Below are positions 1 to 7,715 of a stretch of DNA of 49,604 nt, piece after piece. The stretch spans positions 1 to 49,604 of the forward strand of contig JAKAQB010000021.1 of the NCBI GenBank assembly GCA_021811865.1. The letters are read 5' to 3'. A program made the position numbers and the translations under genes. The first letter of the stretch is position 1. Each line of letters starts with the position of its first letter. The DNA comes from Actinomycetes bacterium (GTDB lineage: Bacteria > Actinomycetota > Acidimicrobiia > Acidimicrobiales > Palsa-688). The notes under the pieces were generated by a model. The model did not search any database, was not told the origin of the DNA, and saw nothing but the letters and a program-made list of their open reading frames with translations.

Positions 1-87
1 CCCGCCGCGCCCTCCCCCTCCTCCCCGCCCCCCCCCACTCGCGCCCCCCCGCGCCCCCCGCCGCCGCCCGCCGCCCCCCCACGCCCC

Positions 88-1167
88 TCACTTGCCCCAC
101 GCCGGCCCCTCACCCCGCCCTACCACCTCCGCCACCACCTCCTCCGGGCTGCGCCACCCCCACGCCATCGCCTCCGTGTCGTACAGCGCCACCATGTCCC
201 CGCCGGCCCCGAGCACCACGGCCCCGCCCCGCCCGCCCCAGCGCCCCACGGCCTCGAGGGCCGACACCGCCGCTTCCTGCAGCCGCTCGAGCCCCTCCCG
301 CCCCAGCCCCTCCCGCCGATCCAGCCCCTCCCGCCGCCCCAGCCCCTCCCGCCGCCCCAGCCCCACCCGCCCCACGCCGGCCCCGACCGCCCAGTCGACC
401 CGGTGGGCGAAGCCGGCTCGCACGAAGGCCTCCCCCTCCCCGGTCGCCGACACCGCCACCCGCCCCTGGTCCGCCCAGGTGCCCGCCCCGATGATGGGCG
501 TGTCCCCGACGCGCCCGGGGCGTTGGCCGGCTCGCCCGCCGGTGGAGGTGGCGGCCGCCAGGGCCCCGCCACGGTCGAGGGCGACGGCGCCGACGGTGCC
601 CATCTGCGACACGCCCACGCCCCCGCCACCCACGCCACCCACGCCGCTCCCGCCACCGCCCCCGCCATCGCCCCCGCCGCCACCACCCATCCCCGCCGCC
701 GGCTCCCGCCGGACAAGTCCGCACCCCGACGCGAGCTCGTCGCCCCCCGCGCCGGCGAGCAGCAGTGCTTCGCCGGCCACGGCGATCTCCCGGGCGAGGT
801 GGACGGGGTTGGCGGGCCACGTGACGGCGCACGCCGCACCGGAGACCTCCCGCCCGTCGGGGAGGATGCCCATCACGGCGGCGTCGGTCTCGACGGTTCC
901 GGCGGTGGTGGGCACGGCGCCCCGCCCGGCGTTGAAGACTCCGCTGTCCTCCATGGAGGCCACGGCGGCGATGGCGGCGTCGAACGCCGGCCCGCCCGCC
1001 TCGAGCACGGCCCAGCCGGCGTCGAGAGCGGCCCGCAGCCCGGCTTCGGCGTCGGTGCCGGGCCCGTGGTGGCGTCCTGCGCCGCCGTGGATTGCGAGCA
1101 CCGGAGCCGAAAGTCGCCGCGCTGCGACGCGCACGCCGGCTCCAGCGGGGGAGCGGGGGAGGGTCAC
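88..1167 (-). CDS. Isoaspartyl peptidase / L-asparaginase (Ntn-hydrolase, family T2)
   Basis: The product is a 359-residue plant-type asparaginase that would hydrolyse isoaspartyl dipeptides or L-asparagine in the cytoplasm. The N-terminal LAIHGGAG motif (near residue 24), the SMEDSGVFNAGRGAV segment (71-85) and GTVGAVALD are all family signatures. Thr191 in the last motif is the expected autoprocessing nucleophile. Family knowledge gives alpha and beta subunits after cleavage before this Thr. Two features are odd. The linker before the nucleophile (about 160-186) is almost pure glycine. The beta subunit carries a GLGRRE tandem repeat (about residues 268-293) that is absent from normal enzymes. 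The start is a GTG; an internal start nearer LAIHGG is possible because the first ~20 residues are not conserved. No operon partner is evident. Confidence 0.88.
   Translation of the reverse strand: MTLPRSPAGAGVRVAARRLSAPVLAIHGGAGRHHGPGTDAEAGLRAALDAGWAVLEAGGPAFDAAIAAVASMEDSGVFNAGRGAVPTTAGTVETDAAVMGILPDGREVSGAACAVTWPANPVHLAREIAVAGEALLLAGAGGDELASGCGLVRREPAAGMGGGGGGDGGGGGGSGVGGVGGGGVGVSQMGTVGAVALDRGGALAAATSTGGRAGQRPGRVGDTPIIGAGTWADQGRVAVSATGEGEAFVRAGFAHRVDWAVGAGVGRVGLGRREGLGRREGLDRREGLGREGLERLQEAAVSALEAVGRWGGRGGAVVLGAGGDMVALYDTEAMAWGWRSPEEVVAEVVGRGEGPAWGK
291..367 (-). repeat. 18-bp tandem repeat inside the asparaginase gene
   Basis: About four degenerate copies of an 18-base unit (top strand CCCCTCCCGCCGCCCCAG) encode successive GLGRRE-like hexapeptides in the beta-subunit region of the isoaspartyl peptidase. 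The repeats keep the reading frame. They look like slippage expansion in an extreme-GC tract. Confidence 0.8.
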
Positions 1168-1213
1168 GGCCGCAGGTTAGGTGGCCCTCCCGCTCGTCAA
1201 TGCCGCTGCGCTG

Positions 1214-1870
1214 TCAGTGGGCGGGGGCCAGCACCGCCTTCGCGAGCACCGTCCCCCAACGGTTTGTGAGCACCGCCTCGTGCGGCCGGCCGCCGGCGGG
1301 GACGGCGGTGGTCCAGCTTCCCCAGCCCCCGTTGAGGGTGAAGGTGCCGACGGGCAGCACCCGGCCGCCGGCGTCGACGACGACGCAGCGGATGGCGCCG
1401 TCGGCCGCCCCGTACTGGACGTGGACGGTGATGATGTGCGGCCGTGCCGTCTCGACGAGGACCACGTCGCCGATGGTGTGGCCGCCGGAGATGAGCTGGC
1501 CGGTGAGCACGGCCCGCTGCGGTGGCGCCGTCCCGCCGGTCGTCGCCCATGCGACGGCTCCGGCGGCCACCGCGGCGGCCACGCCGGCGGCCGCCGCCCA
1601 CCGCCACGCGTGTCGCCGGGTCCGTGCCGGCACGGGCTGCCGCCCGCCGAGCGCGGCGACGGCCCTCTCGCCAAACCCGGGGGGAGGCTCGACGGGCGGG
1701 GCGAGGGCTGCGAGGCCGTCGGCGGTGTCGCTCAGCCGGCGCAGCTCCTCGCGGCAGGGGGCGCAGCTCTCGGCGTGTGCGAGCGCTGCGGTCCACTCGC
1801 CGGCGTCGGCGATGCCGAGGGCGACGTCGGGCAGCAGTTCGCGGGTGTCGCCGCAGGAGGTGTCAGCCAT
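1214..1870 (-). CDS. RskA-like membrane anti-sigma factor
   Basis: This 218-residue protein would hold the ECF sigma factor encoded just upstream in an inactive complex at the membrane. The N-terminal domain carries the zinc-associated HAESCAPC motif (HxxxCxxC, near residues 32-39) typical of ZAS anti-sigma factors. One transmembrane helix follows (about 89-110, rich in Ala/Val), then an extracytoplasmic domain of the anti-sigma-K (RskA) type. The start codon lies inside the end of the sigma gene (8-base overlap), so the two are translationally coupled. By analogy with RskA, signal-driven proteolysis would release the sigma factor; the signal is unknown. Confidence 0.86.
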   Translation of the reverse strand: MADTSCGDTRELLPDVALGIADAGEWTAALAHAESCAPCREELRRLSDTADGLAALAPPVEPPPGFGERAVAALGGRQPVPARTRRHAWRWAAAAGVAAAVAAGAVAWATTGGTAPPQRAVLTGQLISGGHTIGDVVLVETARPHIITVHVQYGAADGAIRCVVVDAGGRVLPVGTFTLNGGWGSWTTAVPAGGRPHEAVLTNRWGTVLAKAVLAPAH

Positions 1871-2468
1871 GGTCGGCTCCGGCGTCGACGAGCGCGGCGC
1901 GCAGGCGGTGCAGCGCGGTGCGGATCCGGGTCTTGGCCGTCCCGAGGGGGATGCCCTCGTTTTGGGCCACCTCCGACGCGGTCAGCCCGCCGATGCCGGC
2001 GAGCACCACGGCTCGGGCCTGCTCGGGCGGCAGCTCGCGGAGGGCGGCGATCAGCTCGCTCGCTGTCTCACCGGCCACGGCGCGCGCCTCGGGGCTGTCG
2101 CCGGCGACGACGCGGGCGACGAGGTCGGCGGCGTCGAGGAGGACGGGGCGGCGGATGCGGTTGGCGTCGATCGCCAGGTTGCGGGCGATCGCGGCGAGCC
2201 AGGCGGCGACGGTCCCCCGGCGCGGGTCGTAGGTGCGGCCGTGCTGCCACGCCCGCTCCAACGCCTGCTGGGCGATGTCCTCCGCCACGCCGGGGTCAGC
2301 GGTGACTGCCATGGCCACGCCGTAGACCTTCGCCTGGAACCGCTGCACGAACGCCGCCGTCAGCTTCCCGTCGCCGGCGCACAGCCCGGCGAGCAGCGTC
2401 TCGTCGGGGAGGTCGGCGACGGGGGGGGCGATGCGGCGCACGGGGCAGTCTGGGGTGGCTGGGTTCAC
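1863..2468 (-). CDS. ECF RNA polymerase sigma factor (SigK-like)
   Basis: The product is about 201 residues. Region 2 (TAAFVQRFQAKVYGVAMAV through EDIAQQALERAWQ) and region 4 (LPPEQARAVVLAGIGGLTASEVA through GTAKTRIRTALHRLR) are both present. The frame stays open far upstream. I chose the GTG at 2468 because it overlaps the stop of the preceding lipoprotein gene by four bases (GTGA) and gives a normal ECF length. The next gene, an RskA-like anti-sigma factor, overlaps its 3' end. The three-gene order lipoprotein - sigma - anti-sigma suggests an autoregulated envelope-response operon. Confidence 0.88.
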   Translation of the reverse strand: MNPATPDCPVRRIAPPVADLPDETLLAGLCAGDGKLTAAFVQRFQAKVYGVAMAVTADPGVAEDIAQQALERAWQHGRTYDPRRGTVAAWLAAIARNLAIDANRIRRPVLLDAADLVARVVAGDSPEARAVAGETASELIAALRELPPEQARAVVLAGIGGLTASEVAQNEGIPLGTAKTRIRTALHRLRAALVDAGADHG

Positions 2469-3043
2469 CAGCCTCCGCCGCCCCCGCTGGAGGTAGAGCC
2501 CGGGCTGCTCGGCGCGGCGGCCGGCTTGACGGAGCTGCCGGAGGCGGCGACCCCGTACCACCACCCGCCAAAGGCGTGGACGCCCTCGCCGGCTGTCTGG
2601 CCAGCCTTGTGGTCGGCGGCGAAGTAGTACAGCGGCCAGTGGTTGTAGGTGACCTGCGTCTTGCCGTCGGAGTCCTTGGTGGTGCCGAGCAGCGACGCCT
2701 TCACCCCGGCGCCGGCCACGGGCTTGCCGCTGATGGTCAGCGGCGGCCAGACGGCTGCGCACGAGCCGCTGCAGTGCGAGCCGTGCTGGGCGTCCTTGGT
2801 GAACATGTAGAGCGTCTTGCCCGAGGCCGATACGAGCACGGTCCCGAGCTTGCCGGCCTTCGCCGTCTTCACCGTCACCGCCTTCGACGACGAGGTCGTG
2901 GCCGCGCCGGCGGTGCTGGTGCTGGACCCGCTGCCGCACCCGGCGGCGACGACTCCCATGGCGGCGACACCCACCACCGCCGCCCACATCCTCGGTCCCG
3001 AAAGTTGCATGCCGTCCTCCCTCGCTGGCGACCGTCCCCCCAT
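2465..3043 (-). CDS. Secreted lipoprotein with Yx(F/W/Y)xxD repeats (COG4315 / PF03640 type)
   Basis: The protein is up to 192 residues; an internal ATG (MQLSGPRM, residue 12) is a likelier start for the signal peptide. A lipobox (VAAGC) places the lipidated cysteine near residue 36, so the mature protein sits on the outer face of the membrane after a Ser/Thr/Ala linker. Two copies of the family repeat are visible (TLYMFTKD and PLYYFAAD), with a CSGSCAAVWPP segment between them. The C-terminus is a Gly/Ser-rich tail. The molecular function of this family is not known. It leads the operon with the ECF sigma and anti-sigma genes, so it may be both product and sensor of that regulon (inference). 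Confidence 0.85.
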   Translation of the reverse strand: MGGRSPAREDGMQLSGPRMWAAVVGVAAMGVVAAGCGSGSSTSTAGAATTSSSKAVTVKTAKAGKLGTVLVSASGKTLYMFTKDAQHGSHCSGSCAAVWPPLTISGKPVAGAGVKASLLGTTKDSDGKTQVTYNHWPLYYFAADHKAGQTAGEGVHAFGGWWYGVAASGSSVKPAAAPSSPGSTSSGGGGGW

Positions 3044-3090
3044 CTACGGCCGGGAGCCTCCGGCGGATTGCGCTGCCCCCGACGCTAGGC

Positions 3091-5541
3091 TTGTCTCCGT
3101 CCCCGGGGGACGCCGCTGTGGCTGATGTGGCTGGTGTTAGTGTCGTGGCCGCTGTGGCTACGCAAACCCGTCGTCGCGCTCCGAGCTCCCGACAGACGGC
3201 CGGCCGGGCCGGCCGTCGCCGGCGATCTCGCTCCTCCCGGGCCGCGCCCCAGCCGGTCCTCGAGTCGCGCGTCGTAGAGCTGATCGCCAGGGTTCCGGTG
3301 GAAGCGTGGGGCGGGTTGCTGGTCGTCGCCGGAGTGCTGGCGGGTCTGGGCATCTACAGCGACCTGGCGGGGCCGGTCGGGGGGGCCCTGCGATCGGCTG
3401 GAGCGGATGCCCTCGGCCTTGCCCGGGTGCTCCTGCCGCCGGCAATCGTTGCCGTGGGGGTGGGGGTGCTCCGCAGCCGGCGGGGCGATCCCGAGACGGC
3501 GAAGCGCCGCCACCTCGCTGTCGTCCGCGTCGTGATCGGTTCGGTTCTCTTCCTCCTCGCCCTGTGCGGCATCTTCGACGTGGCCCGCACACCCCGTCAC
3601 CTCGGCGTGCGTCCGCTTCTGGCCACGGTGCGTCCCGCCGGTGGGCTGGTGGGCCTCGCCGGCGGAGCGCCGCTGCGGGCCGCCCTGTCCGGCCCCGGAG
3701 CCGCCGTCGTGCTCCTCGCCGTCGGCGGGCTGTCCGTGCTCCTCGTCACGGGCACGCCGCTGCGGCGCGTTGGCGGCTGGCTCGCAGCGGCGTCCCGCTC
3801 GCTCGGGCGCCAGGCGCACCGGCGCGCCACACAGGACGCAGATCCGCACGAGGCGGCGCCGGGACCTCGAGGGCGCCGGCGGCGCCCTGTCATGGCGCCC
3901 GACGATGCCGCCGGCGGCGGGCGCGGCGGTCCGATCGGGGAAGGGGCGGAGGTCCCCAGGCGGCCACGCCCCAAGGTCACCCTCCCGCCCGGGCCCGAGG
4001 ACGTGCAGCCCGAGCAGCTGCGCATCGGGCTCGGTCCCGCCGCCGAGCCGGGCACCTGGAAGTTGCCGCCGGTGACGCTGCTCGAGCGGGCCAGGGCCCT
4101 GGAGGTCGACCGGCGCATGGTCGAGACCCAGGGGCAGGTGCTGGAGGATGCCCTCGCCGCCCACGGGGTCGAGACGCGCCTGGTCGGCATGACCGTCGGG
4201 CCGACCGTCACGCGCTTCGAGCTCGAGCTCGGCCCGGGCGTCAAGGTCGCCAAGGTGACCAACCTGCAGAAGGACATTGCCTACGCCATGGCGGCGGCCG
4301 ACGTCCGCATCCTCGCCCCGATCCCCGGGCGCTCGGCCATCGGTGTCGAGGTGCCCAACCAGCAGCGCCAGCACGTCGCGCTGGGGGACATCCTCGCCTC
4401 CGTCGAGGCCCACGAGGCCACCCACCCCTTGGAGGTGGGGGTCGGCCGTGACATCGCCGGCCGGCCGGTCCTGGTGAACCTGGCGACGATGCCGCACCTC
4501 CTCATCGCCGGGGCGACCGGCGCCGGCAAGTCGTCGTGCATCAACTCCCTCCTCACCTCGGTCCTGGTGCGCTCGACGCCCGACCAGGTGCGCCTGATCC
4601 TCGTCGACCCCAAGCGCGTGGAGCTCGGGCAGTACAACGGCCTGCCCCACCTGCTGACCGGCGTCGTCACCAACCCCAAGAAGGCCGCCAACGCGCTGGC
4701 GTGGGCCGTCCACGAGATGGAGCGCCGCTACGACCTCCTCGCCGAGGTGGGCGTGCGCGACATCACCGGCTACAACGCCGCCTACGACCGGGGCGACCTG
4801 TCGGGGCCGGCGGAGCTGGGGGCGGAGCCGAGGAGCTACGAGCGGCTCCCGTTCGTCCTCGTGGTGATCGACGAGCTCAACGACCTGATGATGGTCGCTG
4901 CCCGCGACGTGGAGGAGTCCGTCGTCCGGATTGCCCAAATGGCGCGCGCCGTCGGCATCCACCTGGTCATAGCGACGCAGCGGCCCTCCGTGGACGTGAT
5001 CACCGGGGTCATCAAGGCCAACATCCCGTCCCGGCTCGCGTTTGCTGTGTCCTCCCTGGCCGACAGCCGGGTCATCCTCGACCAGCCGGGTGCCGAGCGC
5101 CTCATCGGCAAGGGCGACATGTTGCTGCTCGGGGCGTCGTCCAGCGTCGCCCGCCGGATCCAGGGCGCATGGGTCGCCGAGGGCGACATCCGCAAGGTCG
5201 TCGCCCATTGGCGTCGCCAGTCCCAACCCCGGTACGTGGATGGTGTCGAGGGCGGCGACGAGCCGGGTTGGCGGACGGGGCCCTCCGCCGGCGACGGGGA
5301 TGACGACGACCTCGTCGGCCAGGCCAAGGAGCTGGTCGTGCGCTCGCAGCTCGGCTCGACGTCGATGCTGCAGCGCAAGCTGCGTGTCGGCTTCGCCCGA
5401 GCCGGTCGCCTCATGGACCTGCTCGAGCAGCGGGGGGTGGTCGGGCCATCCGAGGGCTCCAAGGCTCGGGCGGTCCTGATGACGGTCGAGGAGCTTGAAG
5501 CCGGCGCCGACGGTCGCTCTGATGCTGTACTCGAGGGTTAG
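3091..5541 (+). CDS. ftsK: DNA translocase FtsK/SpoIIIE
   Basis: This hexameric ATP-driven pump moves chromosomal DNA through the closing septum. The N-terminal region is basic and is followed by about four membrane helices between residues 75 and 235. A Pro/Arg-rich linker of modest length comes next, then the motor: alpha domain, RecA-like beta domain with Walker A GATGAGKSS (about residue 473) and Walker B LVVIDEL (about 590). The C-terminal winged-helix gamma domain (SQLGSTSMLQRKLRVGFARA) would read KOPS-type polar sequences. The 816-residue length is normal. The called start is TTG; GTG codons at 3118, 3127 and 3145 are alternatives. It diverges from the lipoprotein operon with only about 47 bases between. 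Confidence 0.93.
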   Translation: MSPSPGDAAVADVAGVSVVAAVATQTRRRAPSSRQTAGRAGRRRRSRSSRAAPQPVLESRVVELIARVPVEAWGGLLVVAGVLAGLGIYSDLAGPVGGALRSAGADALGLARVLLPPAIVAVGVGVLRSRRGDPETAKRRHLAVVRVVIGSVLFLLALCGIFDVARTPRHLGVRPLLATVRPAGGLVGLAGGAPLRAALSGPGAAVVLLAVGGLSVLLVTGTPLRRVGGWLAAASRSLGRQAHRRATQDADPHEAAPGPRGRRRRPVMAPDDAAGGGRGGPIGEGAEVPRRPRPKVTLPPGPEDVQPEQLRIGLGPAAEPGTWKLPPVTLLERARALEVDRRMVETQGQVLEDALAAHGVETRLVGMTVGPTVTRFELELGPGVKVAKVTNLQKDIAYAMAAADVRILAPIPGRSAIGVEVPNQQRQHVALGDILASVEAHEATHPLEVGVGRDIAGRPVLVNLATMPHLLIAGATGAGKSSCINSLLTSVLVRSTPDQVRLILVDPKRVELGQYNGLPHLLTGVVTNPKKAANALAWAVHEMERRYDLLAEVGVRDITGYNAAYDRGDLSGPAELGAEPRSYERLPFVLVVIDELNDLMMVAARDVEESVVRIAQMARAVGIHLVIATQRPSVDVITGVIKANIPSRLAFAVSSLADSRVILDQPGAERLIGKGDMLLLGASSSVARRIQGAWVAEGDIRKVVAHWRRQSQPRYVDGVEGGDEPGWRTGPSAGDGDDDDLVGQAKELVVRSQLGSTSMLQRKLRVGFARAGRLMDLLEQRGVVGPSEGSKARAVLMTVEELEAGADGRSDAVLEG

Positions 5542-5800
5542 ACATTTCCGTCCAGCTTTGCAGAGAAGAAGTCCTTTATGAGCGGTTCATCCCGGAGGCC
5601 GATCTCGTCGTGGAGCATTTCCCCGCCGATCCGTCATCCCGGCGGCGCCCTCCGGTAGCATCACCCGCTCGGAAGGCCGGTAGCGAAGGAGAACTTGCGC
5701 GACCGCGAGGGACCTGGATCGTCAGTACAGGTGGTAGGGACCGAAAGCTTGGTTCCCAGTCAGGAGACCGCGTGTTCCAACGCAGGGTGCGGGAAGCCAA
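5542..5800 (+). promoter_or_regulatory. Leader of the ECF-fusion gene with a hairpin
   Basis: This is a 259-base gap between ftsK and the sigma-fusion gene. It contains an imperfect hairpin (GGGACC, loop, GGTTCCC at about 5737-5759) followed at once by CAGTCAGGAGACC. The structure lies about 45 bases before the GTG start and could be a leader element. I see no complete known riboswitch. A short open frame (5610-5804) ends in a GTGA overlap with the start, but its codon content is not convincing. Confidence 0.3.
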
Positions 5801-7588
5801 GTGAGCGTTCACCTCGACGCCGGAAGGCCGGGCGAGGGCACCGTGGTACTCCCTCCCCTGGAGGCGGACCCGCTCTTCGTCGATGCCGTCGACGACGCCA
5901 TCGCCATCGGCGTCGACTCCGACCTCGAGGCGAGGCCGCTGCGCGGGGACGGGCACGACTTCGCGAGCCTCTACATCCGTCACCGATCCTCTCTGGAGCT
6001 TCACGTCCGCCGCTTCCTCCGCGACGGCCGCGACGTCGACGAGGTCCTCCAGGAGGGCTTCCTCCGCCTGTTCCTCGCTCTCCCCGAGATCGAGGACGAG
6101 CTCCAGGCGCTCCGGTTCTGCCGGCGGGCCCTGACCAACCTCTGCATCGACCGCTACCGCGCCAGCCAGCGACGCCCGGCCGTCGTCGACCTCGAAGAGG
6201 ACATGGCCGGTGAGCACGAGGACGTCGACCCTGTCGTCGCCGCCGAGGACGCCGCCTTCGTCCGGGAGGCGCTCGCCCTGCTCAGCCCGCTCCATCGGGC
6301 CGCGTTGGTGAAGTGGGAGATCGAGGAGAAGCCGGCGTCGGTGGTCGCCGAGGAGCTCGACATCCCGCCGGAGCAGGTCAAGTATGTGGTGTACCGGGCC
6401 CGCCGGGCCTTCCGCCGGGTGCTCACGGGGCTGGAGGGCTTCGGGCGCACGGCGATCAAGGCGCGTGGAGGAGCCGTCGCCCTGCTGCTCGTGGCGGTGG
6501 TCGTGGTCGGCCCGGTGGCCATGAGGCTCCAGGTCATGGCCCGCCCGACCGTTTCCCGCTCCCCCAGGCTCCGTGCCCCCTCGGAGGTCCGGCGCTCACC
6601 GGCGGCGGGTGCGGTGCCGGCGGGTGCGGCGCCGGCGGGTGCGGTGCCGAAGGGTGCCTCCCGCCCCTTCACCGTGCCGCCGGCTGCGCTTCCCCGCTCC
6701 CAGCACCGCCACTCGATCGCCCCCACCTGGTCGCGCCGGCCGCCGGCCGCTCCCGTCGCCACCGCCGCTGCGCCCGTGGAGCCGGTTGCGCCCGCTTCCG
6801 AGGGATCCTCCACGGTGCGCTCCCCCCGGCCACCCGCCCACCACCGCCGCCCGCGCCTCCCGGCCAGGCACGGCCCGGGGCCCGGCGGCGCCGGCCCCAA
6901 CGCCGGCACGCCGGCGGGCAGGGCCGCCGGCTGCGATCCCTGCGCCAGCCTGGCGACGACCGTGGAGGTCACCGGCACGCCGACGCTGAGCGTGGCACCC
7001 CCGACGACCTCCGCCGACGGGACCGCGGTTGCGGGCTCTCTCTTCCAGGCGCAGACCGCAGCGGGAACCCTCGTCCTCGACCAGCAGATGGTCGACAGCC
7101 CGACCGCCGCGTCCTCGCTGACGGTCACCCCGACCCTCGTGGTCAACGGGGTGATCGTCGACTACCAGGTCCAGGGATCGGCGACCACGATCACCCCGCA
7201 GGCCGGCGGCTCGCTCGACGTCGCCCTCTTCAGCCGGTCGGCGGTGCCGACGACCGGCCAGGGCACGGCGCCAGTGCTCCAGTCGCTGGCCGTCGAGCTC
7301 ACCTACGGCGGGCCGACGCTCTCGTCGCTCCAGTCCGAGCAGGTCGTAGTCGCCATCCTTCCGTCCGCGCCCGCACCCGGCGCGCCGGCGACCACCGGCG
7401 CCGGCTCGGCCGGCGGCGCCCCTGGCGTCCTCGCGGGCGAGGCCGTCGTCGCCACCGTCGTGCCCCAGGCGGCACCGGTGGCCGGCGCCGCCCCGCCCAG
7501 CCCGCCGGCCACCCCATCGGGGCCTGCGCCGGCGTCCGTCCCTGCGAGCACGACGGAGGAGGTGGCGGCGACCGGCAAGTCGTCGTAG
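5801..7588 (+). CDS. ECF sigma factor fused to a membrane helix and an exported domain
   Basis: The protein has 595 residues. Residues ~50-125 form sigma region 2 (FASLYIRHRSSLELHVRRFL, then LCIDRYRASQRR). Residues ~150-207 form region 4 (LSPLHRAALVKWEIEEKPAS through VKYVVYRARRAFRR). A strong hydrophobic helix follows (about 223-244). Then comes a ~150-residue Pro/Ala-rich linker with PAGA/PKGA repeats, a compact Thr/Val-rich domain (about 385-525) and a Pro-rich tail. The topology implied is sigma inside and the domain outside. ECF factors with C-terminal membrane extensions are known, so the tail probably replaces a separate anti-sigma factor; none is encoded nearby. The start is a GTG with a weak ribosome-binding site. 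The next gene is a large exported protein and a plausible target. Confidence 0.82.
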   Translation: MSVHLDAGRPGEGTVVLPPLEADPLFVDAVDDAIAIGVDSDLEARPLRGDGHDFASLYIRHRSSLELHVRRFLRDGRDVDEVLQEGFLRLFLALPEIEDELQALRFCRRALTNLCIDRYRASQRRPAVVDLEEDMAGEHEDVDPVVAAEDAAFVREALALLSPLHRAALVKWEIEEKPASVVAEELDIPPEQVKYVVYRARRAFRRVLTGLEGFGRTAIKARGGAVALLLVAVVVVGPVAMRLQVMARPTVSRSPRLRAPSEVRRSPAAGAVPAGAAPAGAVPKGASRPFTVPPAALPRSQHRHSIAPTWSRRPPAAPVATAAAPVEPVAPASEGSSTVRSPRPPAHHRRPRLPARHGPGPGGAGPNAGTPAGRAAGCDPCASLATTVEVTGTPTLSVAPPTTSADGTAVAGSLFQAQTAAGTLVLDQQMVDSPTAASSLTVTPTLVVNGVIVDYQVQGSATTITPQAGGSLDVALFSRSAVPTTGQGTAPVLQSLAVELTYGGPTLSSLQSEQVVVAILPSAPAPGAPATTGAGSAGGAPGVLAGEAVVATVVPQAAPVAGAAPPSPPATPSGPAPASVPASTTEEVAATGKSS

Positions 7589-7715
7589 GAGGGGCTGGGT
7601 TGTGACCTTCGTCCCGGAAACCTCGGGGCTGGGCGGGAGATCGCATCCCGGTCCGGGCCCTCGATCAGGCAGAGAAGTCAACGGTCCACGGACCACGCGA
7701 AAGGAAGCTCACTGA

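Noticed and set aside
3085..5226. 713-residue minus-strand open frame opposite ftsK
   Set aside because: It is a high-GC shadow: Asp/Gly/His-rich translation with no domain, entirely opposite a clear FtsK gene.
5700..5800. Cobalamin riboswitch
   Set aside because: Only a CAGTCAGGAGACC-like end is present. The B12 box and the GGGAA...GGTG core are absent, and the downstream gene is unrelated to B12.
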